Source of the DNA: Lentisphaerota bacterium
GTDB taxonomy: Bacteria; Verrucomicrobiota; Lentisphaeria; Oligosphaerales; JABHEG01
Length of the DNA: 64,000 nt
Direction: 5' to 3'
Assembly: GCA_018676675.1 (NCBI GenBank)
Contig: JABHEG010000234.1
Span: 1 to 64,000, forward strand
Shown here piece by piece: positions 1 to 7,761 of this stretch; position 1 is the stretch's first letter; each line of letters starts with the position of its first letter. Made by a program: the position numbers and the translations under genes. The notes beneath the pieces are model-generated. The model saw only the letters and a list, made by a program, of their open reading frames with translations. It ran no database searches and was not told the DNA's origin.

Positions 1-23
1 TCGTTCACCTCTGGTGTTGTCGT

Positions 24-240
24 TTGCAGCCCCAACGGGGCGGCCTCATCGTAGCCTGGGGCACTCGCCCCAGGTCAACGGGAAAGCAGCCGTTGTGCCC
101 TGACGGGGCACTTCATCTCTTCCAATCACTTCGGCAATCGATGCACGTCTGTGATGCCGGCGGTCAACCGTTTCTGGTTGGTCAAGATCGTGCCACCTTC
201 CATGTGCAACCAGGGGTCTTGCCCTGACGGGCGCCGATTC
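24..240. repeat. GC-rich palindromic intergenic repeat (REP-like)
   Basis: No convincing gene lies in 1-347. The stretch is built of short inverted motifs: CCCCAACGGGG near 31, CCTGGGGC...GCCCCAGG near 56-76, and TGCCCTGACGGGGCA near 98-112. A related CCCTGACGGG recurs near 222. Small open frames on both strands are by-products of the base composition. Blocks of this style are common between genes in planctomycete-like genomes and probably form extended hairpins in transcripts. It follows the end of the leftward operon that stops at 348. Confidence 0.55.
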
Positions 241-347
241 CGATCCCGATAGCGATGGCGATTTCGGGGAAGACAAGAGACAGAAGAAGCCAACCAGAAG
301 ATTGTGTGGGACCATCGGCGGACGCAGAACGCGGAACGGGTCGAGAC

Positions 348-623
348 TCAGACCGTGTCGGCCTGTTCCGAGTGGATCTTCTCGAGCAGCTTGACCAGCC
401 CCCCTTTGCGCGGGACCATTCCGGCAGAAATGGATTTGCCGTCCAGCAGGACCATTGGCGTCAACAGCGCTCCGTAGGATCTGGCCTCCTCGGTCGCGGT
501 CGTGATACAGCGTATCTCGACATCAAACGCCACGGCATCCACTGTTTCTCGCAGTACGTCCTCGACCTGGTGACACTTCTTGCAGGGCGGGTCGTTTCGT
601 ATCAACAGGAACTCATGTGCCAT
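348..623 (-). CDS. Small thioredoxin/glutaredoxin-like protein with CKKC
   Basis: 91-residue single-domain protein. It has the thioredoxin-fold pattern of a beta strand (HEFLLIR), a CxxC pair at C14/C17 (CKKC), a helix, and then a Thr-Pro (TPMVLLDGK) that matches the cis-proline loop before the next strand. The start at 623 is chosen because GGGGA lies nine bases upstream; an in-frame ATG at 632 would sit directly on that site. It is the last gene of the leftward operon and begins about 17 bases after the cysteine desulfurase stop. A role in thiol or persulfide transfer from, or redox control of, the upstream desulfurase is inferred from position only. Confidence 0.75.
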   Translation of the reverse strand: MAHEFLLIRNDPPCKKCHQVEDVLRETVDAVAFDVEIRCITTATEEARSYGALLTPMVLLDGKSISAGMVPRKGGLVKLLEKIHSEQADTV

Positions 624-639
624 CCGGTCCATTCCCCAC

Positions 640-1857
640 TCATGGTGTATCGGTCTCAATGAAACACGGGCAATCGTCACCGCAGGTCCCGATGTCTTCG
701 GGAGCTGTGACCAGGCGGATCGTCTCCACCGCCTGAGTAATCCGTTCAGCTGCGAACTCCGCATCGTCCAGGCTCACAGATGGACCAACTGAAATCCTGA
801 CTGAACAATAAGCGGCCTGATCACTCAATCCCATGGCCCGAAGGACGTACGAGGGCTCCTGCGTGTGACTTGCGCAAGCTGATCCCGTGCCCAGGAAGAC
901 ACCTTCTATGCTCAGGGCCATGCAGATGCTCATGGCATCGGCATACAGGCAACACAGGTTTGTCGTGTTGGGCAACCTCGCTTCAGGATGCCCATTCAGA
1001 CGCGTCATCGGCATGTTCGCTGCGAGTCGATCAAAGACGTCTCGCACAGCACGGCAGTGCGCCGTGTTCGCCTCCAGATCCCGCAGAGCTGCCTCAGCGG
1101 CTTTCCCCATGGCAACGATGCCGGGAACATTCTCCGTGCCGGCCCGGTATCCACCTTCCTGGTGGCCTCCCTGCTGAATCCATTCAAGGGACGAGGGATC
1201 CCGGAGGTAAAGCCCGCCGACGCCTTTAAGAGCCCCGAACTTGTGCCCGGAAACTGAGTACGAATCACAGCCCAGTGCTTCCACATCGACAGCCAGCTTA
1301 CCGGCTGCCTGGACGCCATCCACATGGAACAGAATGCCGGCATCACGAGTGAGGGAAGCAATCTCCTCAATCGGCTGCACGACACCGGTCTCGTTGTTCG
1401 CATGCATGACCGCGACAAGGAACGTCTCGGGACGCAGTGCCTTCGCGACTGAGTCGGGCCTTACCTGGCCCTGGCGGGTGACCGGAACGGTCGTGACAGA
1501 CACCCCCTGCCGCTCAAGCCACGCTGCTGTTTCGCGAACGCAGGGATGCTCAATGGCGCTGATGACCACGTGACCTTTGGGACGCCCGTTGGCCGCAAAA
1601 AATGCGCCCTTGATGGCCAGGTTGTTGGCTTCCGTCCCCCCGCTTGTGAACACCAACGAGCCCGATGTGCAACCGATCAGGTTCTTGACGGCACAGCGGG
1701 CTGCTGCCACATCGCGCTTGGCTTCCTGCCCCGCCATGTACGGCGCGGACGGGTTCCCATAGCGCGTGGTCAAGAACGGTCCCAACGCCGTAGCGACATC
1801 CGGGTGTACAGGTGCTGTGGCGTTATGATCGAGATAGATGCGTCGCTGCTCAGACAT
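640..1857 (-). CDS. Cysteine desulfurase, NifS/IscS family
   Basis: 405-residue PLP enzyme that mobilises sulfur from L-cysteine as a persulfide. The N-terminus YLDHNATAPVHP is characteristic of the family. HVDGVQAAGK supplies the PLP-binding Asp/Gln, the Schiff-base lysine is K206 in SGHKFG, and the catalytic loop cysteine is C328 in GTGSACAS. The tail adds a cysteine cluster CGDDCPC (C392, C396, C398) that ordinary IscS/NifS proteins lack. There is no IscU, IscA or SufE gene beside it; its neighbours are thioredoxin-fold proteins, a tandem solute-binding protein and a permease. It therefore probably serves a dedicated sulfur-transfer or metal-thiolate role rather than general Fe-S assembly (inference). 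It starts about 40 bases after the stop of the lipoprotein gene on the same strand. Confidence 0.93.
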   Translation of the reverse strand: MSEQRRIYLDHNATAPVHPDVATALGPFLTTRYGNPSAPYMAGQEAKRDVAAARCAVKNLIGCTSGSLVFTSGGTEANNLAIKGAFFAANGRPKGHVVISAIEHPCVRETAAWLERQGVSVTTVPVTRQGQVRPDSVAKALRPETFLVAVMHANNETGVVQPIEEIASLTRDAGILFHVDGVQAAGKLAVDVEALGCDSYSVSGHKFGALKGVGGLYLRDPSSLEWIQQGGHQEGGYRAGTENVPGIVAMGKAAEAALRDLEANTAHCRAVRDVFDRLAANMPMTRLNGHPEARLPNTTNLCCLYADAMSICMALSIEGVFLGTGSACASHTQEPSYVLRAMGLSDQAAYCSVRISVGPSVSLDDAEFAAERITQAVETIRLVTAPEDIGTCGDDCPCFIETDTP

Positions 1858-1896
1858 ATCAGTGCCGGTGCCTCAGAACGGCACGCGGACGTTTCG

Positions 1897-2403
1897 CTAT
1901 TCCATCTTCTTCATGATTTCCTGGCGCACGGCAGCTTCCAGGTCGTCCTTGGTCCACTCACCGTCAATGCCGCGTACAAACAGCACCTTCGAGGTCGCGC
2001 CACCGACATCGAGATCAAACGCATTCTTGTCATTGATCACGACCCCGGCGCAGACAAGCCCGGTGGCATCCCGCTGCTTCAGGCCTTCCTCACGACGCCA
2101 ATCCACGATCTCAACCTTCACCTGGCCGGGGAACATGTCGACCAATCCCTTGACTGCGGACAGCGTGTCCTCATGCCTGCCGGGATAGAATGCCCGAACC
2201 GTGACCTTTGCATCCTCCGGACCTTCCTTGAAGTCGCAATACTGAACCGACGCTGTGGCGGGGATACTGGGCGTACCCGGAACCGATCCACCGGCCTGCT
2301 TCTTCTTCGAGCAACCGGCCACGCCAAATGCCACACACGCTCCAACCAGAACGAACGTGCCACGCCGAACAATCTCGCTTTGCCAACCTGTCATTTTACT
2401 CAC
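1897..2403 (-). CDS. Thioredoxin-fold-like lipoprotein, GLVCA motif
   Basis: 168-residue predicted lipoprotein. A hydrophobic segment ends in the lipobox VAGC (lipidated C31), followed by a flexible linker and one alpha/beta domain. The segment EDAKVTVRAFYP followed by a helix and VKVEIVDW looks like the start of a DsbA/thioredoxin-type fold, but there is no CxxC; the cysteines are C56 and C118. C118 lies in GLVCAGVVIND, and the FDLDVGGATSKVLF stretch that follows is echoed in the membrane protein at 5566-6165 (GIKCAAVIVD, FDLGGAIGKVLL), so the two are paralogues. It lies between the tandem solute-binding lipoprotein and the desulfurase in one leftward operon. Function is unknown; an outer- or inner-leaflet thiol carrier is plausible. 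Confidence 0.75.
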   Translation of the reverse strand: MSKMTGWQSEIVRRGTFVLVGACVAFGVAGCSKKKQAGGSVPGTPSIPATASVQYCDFKEGPEDAKVTVRAFYPGRHEDTLSAVKGLVDMFPGQVKVEIVDWRREEGLKQRDATGLVCAGVVINDKNAFDLDVGGATSKVLFVRGIDGEWTKDDLEAAVRQEIMKKME

Positions 2404-2517
2404 TCCCTCGTTACGCGCCCAACGGACCAGTACCTTCCGAGGCGGCCCACAGACGCTGCTGATGTCTTCTATCGCTTACCTGTTTCAGATCCACTTTGAT
2501 TCAGTAACGGACTCCGC

Positions 2518-4065
2518 TCACTCTACCGGCTTAAGCCCGACGCGTGACAGCATCTCAAGGACGTCCTTGCGCTTGAGAAACGCCACGACCTTACCGGCCG
2601 CTTCGGGAAACTCAGAGCCCTTCAGTACGCTGGCATATGTCACCGCCCCGCCATAGGTGTCCTTCGCCAACACTTCCACCGGCTTGACCTTGGAGTACTC
2701 TGCCTTCTCCGGATCGCAGGGGATGGGGCAACCCACGTACGCAAAACTGGCATCCGTACGCCCGGCAGACACTTCCTTGTAACAGTCCTTGATCGTGGGC
2801 AAATACGTGATCTTTGGCGAGACCTGCTCCCAGAGCCCGAGTTTCTCAAGTGCGGACTTCGCATAGAAGCCCACTGAGCTGTTCTCGGGGGGCGTCAGCA
2901 AAATGCTCTTCACTTCCGGTTTGGTCAGGTCTTTCACACAGCCAACCGTACCGAGACGCGACACGTGAGCACAGAGGGCCAGCTCGAACGTGCCAAAAGG
3001 CTTGGGCGCATCCGGAGCAACCTTCCCTGCCTGAACCAGCAAGTCCGTCTCTATCTTGCCGATTGAGAAATGGACATCCGGGGCATCACCCTCCTTGGTG
3101 ATCCGGTCAGTCAGAGCGTCTGCCCGGTCAAAGATCAAGTCAAGGGTAATCTCCGGGTTCTCCCTCTCGAAGAGGCTCCTCACGTTGAAGAACGGTCCCA
3201 TCATGCCGCAAGGGACAAAAAGCCGCAATGCGGTCAGCGCGGGAACATCCTTACTCTTGAGCAGGTCCTGCCCCGCCTTCGAGAGCAGGTAACTCACGAA
3301 CTTGTCCGCCAGAGTCCGGTTCTGCGAAGAAAGTAGCGGTGCAATGCACGCGTACGCGGGGCCATACGTATTGAACGGGACCTTCTCCAAAATGCGGATC
3401 TTTGAGTACTCGAGCTTGTCGGGAGCGGTCTTCAGCGGGCACGAGCGGTAGGCGAAACTCGCCTGTGCTTTCTCCCTGGCCACGTGTTTGTACGCCGTGA
3501 TGGGGTGCTCGGTGAACTCAGTCTTGTCCTTGATCTTGTCCCAGAGCCCGGCCTTCTGGAGAGCCTGACGGGTGTAACGGCCAACCGAATTCTCCTCAGG
3601 CTCAGCAATCGAGATGACCTTGACCTCCGGATTCGTGAGATCCGCCATGGTCTTCACGTTGCCCGGATTCGCCCGGGGAGCGAACAGGGTCAGCTCGTAC
3701 CGCGCGAAGTGCTTGATATCATCCGCCCGGACCCGTTCCTTGGCAACCAGCTTGTCGACCTCAACCGTGCCCGGTGAGACGATCAGGTCGGCGTACTCAC
3801 CTTTGTCCATGATGCGCTTCACCAGGATGTTGGCATTGTCGAGTACGATGGCGACATCCGTCCCTGGATTGGCGGCCTCGAACGCCTTCTCTGCGGCCAT
3901 GAAAGGCAACTCCATCCCGCACGGCACATATATGGTCAGCGGCCGAGACGCGACGTCTTCCCGTCCCGGGGTCTTTTTCCCGCAACCCAGGAGAAGAACA
4001 GCGACTCCCACACCCAACAGTCGGTAGCACATGTTCAATCCGTTCATTTGTATTCGCAATTGCAT
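2518..4065 (-). CDS. Tandem ModA-like solute-binding lipoprotein with PCGM loops
   Basis: 515-residue lipoprotein (lipobox LLLGC, C28) with two consecutive solute-binding domains of the ModA/WtpA type, about 41-275 and 279-513. In both, the first strand ends in PCGM (C49 and C286) where molybdate-binding relatives have an Ala/Ser-rich AASL loop whose serine binds the oxyanion. A second cysteine lies exactly 160 residues later in each half (C209 in YRSCP, C446 in YVGCP). Both halves keep ENSVG/ENSSVG. The paired cysteines suggest a soft ligand such as a thiophilic metal or metalloid instead of an oxyanion (inference). The start at 4065 has GGGGTGG six bases upstream; 4047 would give an ATGA overlap with the permease stop. 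No ATPase accompanies it on this strand. Confidence 0.85.
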   Translation of the reverse strand: MQLRIQMNGLNMCYRLLGVGVAVLLLGCGKKTPGREDVASRPLTIYVPCGMELPFMAAEKAFEAANPGTDVAIVLDNANILVKRIMDKGEYADLIVSPGTVEVDKLVAKERVRADDIKHFARYELTLFAPRANPGNVKTMADLTNPEVKVISIAEPEENSVGRYTRQALQKAGLWDKIKDKTEFTEHPITAYKHVAREKAQASFAYRSCPLKTAPDKLEYSKIRILEKVPFNTYGPAYACIAPLLSSQNRTLADKFVSYLLSKAGQDLLKSKDVPALTALRLFVPCGMMGPFFNVRSLFERENPEITLDLIFDRADALTDRITKEGDAPDVHFSIGKIETDLLVQAGKVAPDAPKPFGTFELALCAHVSRLGTVGCVKDLTKPEVKSILLTPPENSSVGFYAKSALEKLGLWEQVSPKITYLPTIKDCYKEVSAGRTDASFAYVGCPIPCDPEKAEYSKVKPVEVLAKDTYGGAVTYASVLKGSEFPEAAGKVVAFLKRKDVLEMLSRVGLKPVE

Positions 4066-5516
4066 AGATAACCACCCCAGCTTGAGCCAAAGAACACACC
4101 AAAGACTGTAGCAAGACACACGAGAACAACAACATACGTCAACAGCTTCCGAATCCCAATTTCACGTCCGACAATCACCATCCCCGGCAGACTCAACCCC
4201 GGTGCAGTCAGCAGTATGGCCATGGCGGGCCCTGTACTGATGCCCATCACCTTCAGGAGTGCTTTGGTGAACGCTGTCTCGGTCATGATCGGGAAGTACA
4301 TCAAGGCCCCCAGGAGCGAGGCCCCGCCATTGGCCACCACCCCACTTGATCCGGACATCCATCGCGTCGCGGTCAACGGCACCTTCTGGGCCACAAAGCC
4401 AATGGCGAGAACAGCCGGCACCAGGATGGGAATGACCCTCAACACCAATCCCCTGGTTTCACGGAGCCACACCACGCATTGATCACGATCGAGCCAGTAG
4501 TACGCAATCGCGGACACAGCTGCCACCAGCGGCAGGGTGATCAACGCCCGCAGGCCAATCCCCATCTCGATCGAGCCCACGACGAGGATCGCCAGAAGCA
4601 GAGCCGCGAGGGTCAGTGCAGGGCCCACAGGGGTATCATCGCCCATCGCTTCGGCCATCGCATCAGGGCTATCTTCGCTCTGTTTACGGCCGAAGACGCA
4701 TGCCATAACGGCTCCCACGATGAGCGACATGACCGCCACGGAGATGACCCGCCAGATGCCGATGCCGAGGCCAATGACCCGACATGCAAAAACCATGCTG
4801 ACAACATTGATCGCGGGACCGGCGAAAAGGAACGCAAACGCCGGACCAATCCCGGCCCCGCCACGCCAAACGCTCAGGAACAGCGGGACCACGTTGCAGG
4901 AGCACAACGAGAGAACCATACCGGATCCCACAGCCGCCCCGTATGACACCGGCTTCGGAGCCTGGGGGCCCAGATAGCGTAGGAACAGGTGATTGGGTAC
5001 AAACGCCTTTACCGCTGCCCCGAGGAAAAAAGCGGGGAGCATGACGATCACGATGGCCCAACTCAGAACGCAGCAGGAAAAGATGTCCAGAACACCATCG
5101 ATCGTGGCCGCGCTCAACGAAAAATCCACGGTCGCAGTACCACCATTGCGCAGGATCTCCTGCGCGATGGATTCCTCTTCAACCGTGAACCCTGCAGAAA
5201 TCACGCTAACCGTGAGCTTCTCCAGGTCCTTGCCGAGGGCCCCAGGCACAAAGCGCAACTCGTACGTTCCCCCCTCACCGATGTCAGAGGTGACGGGTAC
5301 AAACTGGTCGTCGCCTCCCGGCAACCGCACCTCCACGATCCCTTCCCCAACCACACCGCCGATCACGGCCCGGCGAACATGCCCCGTCAGGACGACCTCC
5401 ATCAGACCGGGAGTCGCTGTTATGTCCTCCCCAGTGCCTGCCAGCCCGGGAATCCCGATGAGTATGGCCAGAAAGAAACCCAACCCAAACGCTCTGTTGT
5501 CAGGCCAAACTGCCAT
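4044..5516 (-). CDS. ArsP/UPF0718-type permease with extracytoplasmic N-domain
   Basis: 490-residue membrane protein. A signal-like segment (11-28) is followed by a soluble beta-rich domain (about 30-140) and then a permease of the UPF0718/ArsP family with about eight to ten membrane segments. The family motif appears as SLCSCNVVPLF (C205, C207), followed by the conserved FAFLFAGPAIN. Further cysteine pairs are FSCC (C148/C149) before the first core helix and CNC (C485/C487) at the extreme C-terminus. Characterised ArsP members export trivalent organoarsenicals through cysteines, but other substrates occur in the family. The fused N-terminal domain is not usual. A possible minus-10 box TATAGT lies about 20 bases before the ATG. 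It overlaps the tandem binding protein. Confidence 0.85.
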   Translation of the reverse strand: MAVWPDNRAFGLGFFLAILIGIPGLAGTGEDITATPGLMEVVLTGHVRRAVIGGVVGEGIVEVRLPGGDDQFVPVTSDIGEGGTYELRFVPGALGKDLEKLTVSVISAGFTVEEESIAQEILRNGGTATVDFSLSAATIDGVLDIFSCCVLSWAIVIVMLPAFFLGAAVKAFVPNHLFLRYLGPQAPKPVSYGAAVGSGMVLSLCSCNVVPLFLSVWRGGAGIGPAFAFLFAGPAINVVSMVFACRVIGLGIGIWRVISVAVMSLIVGAVMACVFGRKQSEDSPDAMAEAMGDDTPVGPALTLAALLLAILVVGSIEMGIGLRALITLPLVAAVSAIAYYWLDRDQCVVWLRETRGLVLRVIPILVPAVLAIGFVAQKVPLTATRWMSGSSGVVANGGASLLGALMYFPIMTETAFTKALLKVMGISTGPAMAILLTAPGLSLPGMVIVGREIGIRKLLTYVVVLVCLATVFGVFFGSSWGGYLCNCEYK

Positions 5517-5565
5517 TCACAGGTCCAATACTATAAGGAATTCGCCTGGCGACCCAACGAGCTAC

Positions 5566-6165
5566 TCACGGCGCAGGGCGGGACGGGGGTGCCTCAGGCT
5601 TTGTCGCAGAGCCCTCATCCGGAGCGGCGATGGCCGGAAGCTCCGGCGGAGTTCCGCCGGAGACGGCAGCCAGCTTACCGGACACAACAGCACGAACATC
5701 GCTGAGTTCCATGGGGCCTTCGAGCAAGACCTTGCCGATAGCCCCGCCCAGGTCAAACCGCGTATCGCCATCCACGATAACGGCAGCACACTTGATTCCG
5801 GTTCGGGTCATAATCATCTGGGCGTCGACGCTTTTCATATCGAAGACGCGCACCGACAGCTTCTTGCCATGCATCCGAGCAGCCTCGATCAGAAAAAGTC
5901 CCACGGCATCCTGACAACCCGTGGAGACCGGCAGCATCGCATCCACCTGAATAGGAGCCTTCTCGCTGCCGACGCGAACGCCCACCAAATCCCGCAGAAC
6001 AGCGGGCTTCCCCCCTGCCCCCAAAGCGCCCTGCCCGCCGGGACGATTCGCGGTGAAGAGGAAGACCAGCGTCGCCATCGCAGCCAGCACGAGGAGCACG
6101 ATAGAGACCCACTGCTGTCGGCAGGCGCACGGGGGAGAACTCGGTTGTGGTGTTTCGTCGTTCAT
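5566..6165 (-). CDS. Membrane-anchored thioredoxin-like protein, GIKCA motif
   Basis: 199 residues. A short cytoplasmic tail containing CAC (C13, C15) precedes one transmembrane helix (about 20-38) and an extracytoplasmic alpha/beta domain (about 60-165) with a Pro-rich end. GSEKAPIQVDAM with C84 resembles the opening of a thioredoxin/DsbA-like domain without a CxxC. C126 in GIKCAAVIVD and the FDLGGAIGKVLLEG block match the lipoprotein at 1897-2403, so these are diverged paralogues anchored by different means. The start at 6165 is preferred to the GTG at 6282 because the upstream residues are non-hydrophobic and Arg-rich; its ribosome-binding site is weak (GAGCGAG). It is the first gene of the leftward operon. 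Confidence 0.65.
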   Translation of the reverse strand: MNDETPQPSSPPCACRQQWVSIVLLVLAAMATLVFLFTANRPGGQGALGAGGKPAVLRDLVGVRVGSEKAPIQVDAMLPVSTGCQDAVGLFLIEAARMHGKKLSVRVFDMKSVDAQMIMTRTGIKCAAVIVDGDTRFDLGGAIGKVLLEGPMELSDVRAVVSGKLAAVSGGTPPELPAIAAPDEGSATKPEAPPSRPAP

Positions 6166-6702
6166 ACGCTCGCTCAGACAGAGACTGTGTAGGTTTGTTC
6201 CGCCCGGAGGCAGACCGGTCACTTCTCTGAGTATGCCGACAAAGCGCCTTCCGCGCCAGCGAATCATGAGCCACAGACTCACTATTCAAAGTTATTTCAA
6301 AGACTACCGGACTCTCCGGCACCGAACAGAGCTATCATGCTAGTTGTGGCGCGACTCGCGGCTGTCCGGTGGCCGAACAGAGCCGAGGCGATCGGTCGCG
6401 GCATGGCAGCCCCTCCCACATTGGAGGATGGCTCCCTCAGCACTGGAGGCGGTGCCACCCGGCGACCTACCTGTGTCCGGAACCGGCGAAGTTACAGACG
6501 AACGGCCGCCTCTGCCGAAGGTCCGGCAGACATATCAGAGGATGTAACTTGCCTCCAGATGTATGGAGCGCCGGTTCTCCGTAACCGGCTTGGCCGCATG
6601 CGGAGATGCGGCACCTCCAACGGTGTATTCTGGTGAAGTTACAGACGAAGCCGTTGGAGTTGGGCTTCACAGAACAGACCACGACAGTCAGGGACCGCGG
6701 AC
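6166..6702. promoter_or_regulatory. Divergent control region with hexaloop hairpins and aagttaca repeats
   Basis: 537 bp between the two divergent operons with no supported gene. It must hold both promoters. Five perfect hairpins, each with a six-base loop, occur at 6412-6427, 6511-6530, 6553-6568, 6571-6588 and 6593-6612. A longer stem (nine base pairs) pairs 6615-6623 with 6651-6659. The 15-mer gaagttacagacgaa is present at 6488-6502 and 6635-6649, and its inverted core tgtaactt at 6543-6550. These are direct or inverted repeats of the kind a regulator could bind, but no regulator gene is adjacent. I could not identify confident minus-35/minus-10 boxes. Confidence 0.6.
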
Positions 6703-7761
6703 ATGCAGCAAATGCCCCCCAAGAAACACAGCAGGCAGGAACGCTCCAGTGCGTACGCCCGAGGCCTTCTGTGGGGCGTTTCCCTCGCTCTCCTGGTCAC
6801 AGGATGCAGCAAGCGCGAATCTCCCGAGGCCGACGGTGCGGACGGCACTCCGGGCCAGCCTTCGGGGAGGCTCTGGATCTACCACGCCGCAAGTCTCTCC
6901 CGGCCCTTTGAGGCACTTGAGAAGGCGTTTGAGGCCCAGTTCCCCGGCGTGGATCTCGTCCGCGAGTCCAGCAGCAGCCGCATGGCCATCCGTAAGGTGA
7001 CCGAACTGAACCGCAAAGCGGGAGTAGTCGCGTCTGCGGACATCGCATTGCTCCGGGAGTTGATGATCCCTCAGCACGCCGCCTGGGGGCTGGGGTTTGC
7101 CCGGAACCGGGTGGTGATCGCCTACACGAGCAGAAGCCGGGCGCGAAACGAGATCAATGCCGACAACTGGTACGACGTTCTCCTTCGGGATGATGTCCGC
7201 TTCGGCTACTGCAACCCAAACATGGCCCCGGTGGGTTACCGGACGCTCCTCACCTGGCAGCTGGCCGAACAACACTACGCGCAAGGACTCAACGGACGCA
7301 AACTGGCCCAGGAACTAATCGACAAGTGCCCGAAGAAGCACATGCGCCCCCACTGCAACGAACTCATCCCTCTCCTCGAATCACTGAGTCTCGACTACAC
7401 GTTCCAATACCGCTCTGTCGCCCTTCAGCACCATCTTGAATGGCTCCAACTCCCCGACGAGGTCGATTTGGGCAGTGAGACTCTGTCAGATACGTACGCT
7501 CGGGCGCGCGTCGAGATTGCCGGTCCGCGAAGGGACGAGACGATCACTCGAGTCGGCAAGCCGATCATCTACGGGATCACCATTCCGAAGAGCGCCGACA
7601 ACCTGGAAGCCGCCCAGGCCTTCCTGGCGCTGCTCCTCAGCCCGGAAGGAAACAAGATGATGGTCGAGAACTTCCAGGAACCAATCTCCCCTCCCCTGTG
7701 TGATGCCCCGGCAAGCGTCCCTGCCCCTCTTCGCACGTTCCTACAGGAGAAGCCCCAGTGA
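6703..7761 (+). CDS. wtpA: Tungstate/molybdate-binding lipoprotein, WtpA-like
   Basis: 352-residue lipoprotein (lipobox VTGC near residue 35) of the WtpA branch of oxyanion-binding proteins. Family signatures are HAASLSRPF at the first strand, the block WYDVLLRDDVRFGYCNPNM followed by GYRTL, and a C-terminal EVDLG followed by YGITIP. WtpA proteins bind tungstate and molybdate with very high affinity and deliver them to WtpBC. The serine-containing HAASL loop here contrasts with PCGM in the tandem protein at 2518-4065, so the two proteins should have different ligands. Its stop overlaps the GTG start of the permease (GTGA), showing translational coupling. Confidence 0.9.
   Translation: MQQMPPKKHSRQERSSAYARGLLWGVSLALLVTGCSKRESPEADGADGTPGQPSGRLWIYHAASLSRPFEALEKAFEAQFPGVDLVRESSSSRMAIRKVTELNRKAGVVASADIALLRELMIPQHAAWGLGFARNRVVIAYTSRSRARNEINADNWYDVLLRDDVRFGYCNPNMAPVGYRTLLTWQLAEQHYAQGLNGRKLAQELIDKCPKKHMRPHCNELIPLLESLSLDYTFQYRSVALQHHLEWLQLPDEVDLGSETLSDTYARARVEIAGPRRDETITRVGKPIIYGITIPKSADNLEAAQAFLALLLSPEGNKMMVENFQEPISPPLCDAPASVPAPLRTFLQEKPQ

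Noticed and set aside
46..315. 89-codon minus-strand ORF at the window start
   Set aside because: It translates the palindromic repeat block; low-complexity Arg/Ser-rich product without a binding site.
1546..2499. 317-codon plus-strand frame across the desulfurase and lipoprotein genes
   Set aside because: It covers the opposite strand of two well-supported genes and the gap between them, and has no family motif.
6412..6612. CsrA-type binding hairpins
   Set aside because: CsrA sites need GGA in the hexaloop; only one of five loops contains it on either strand.
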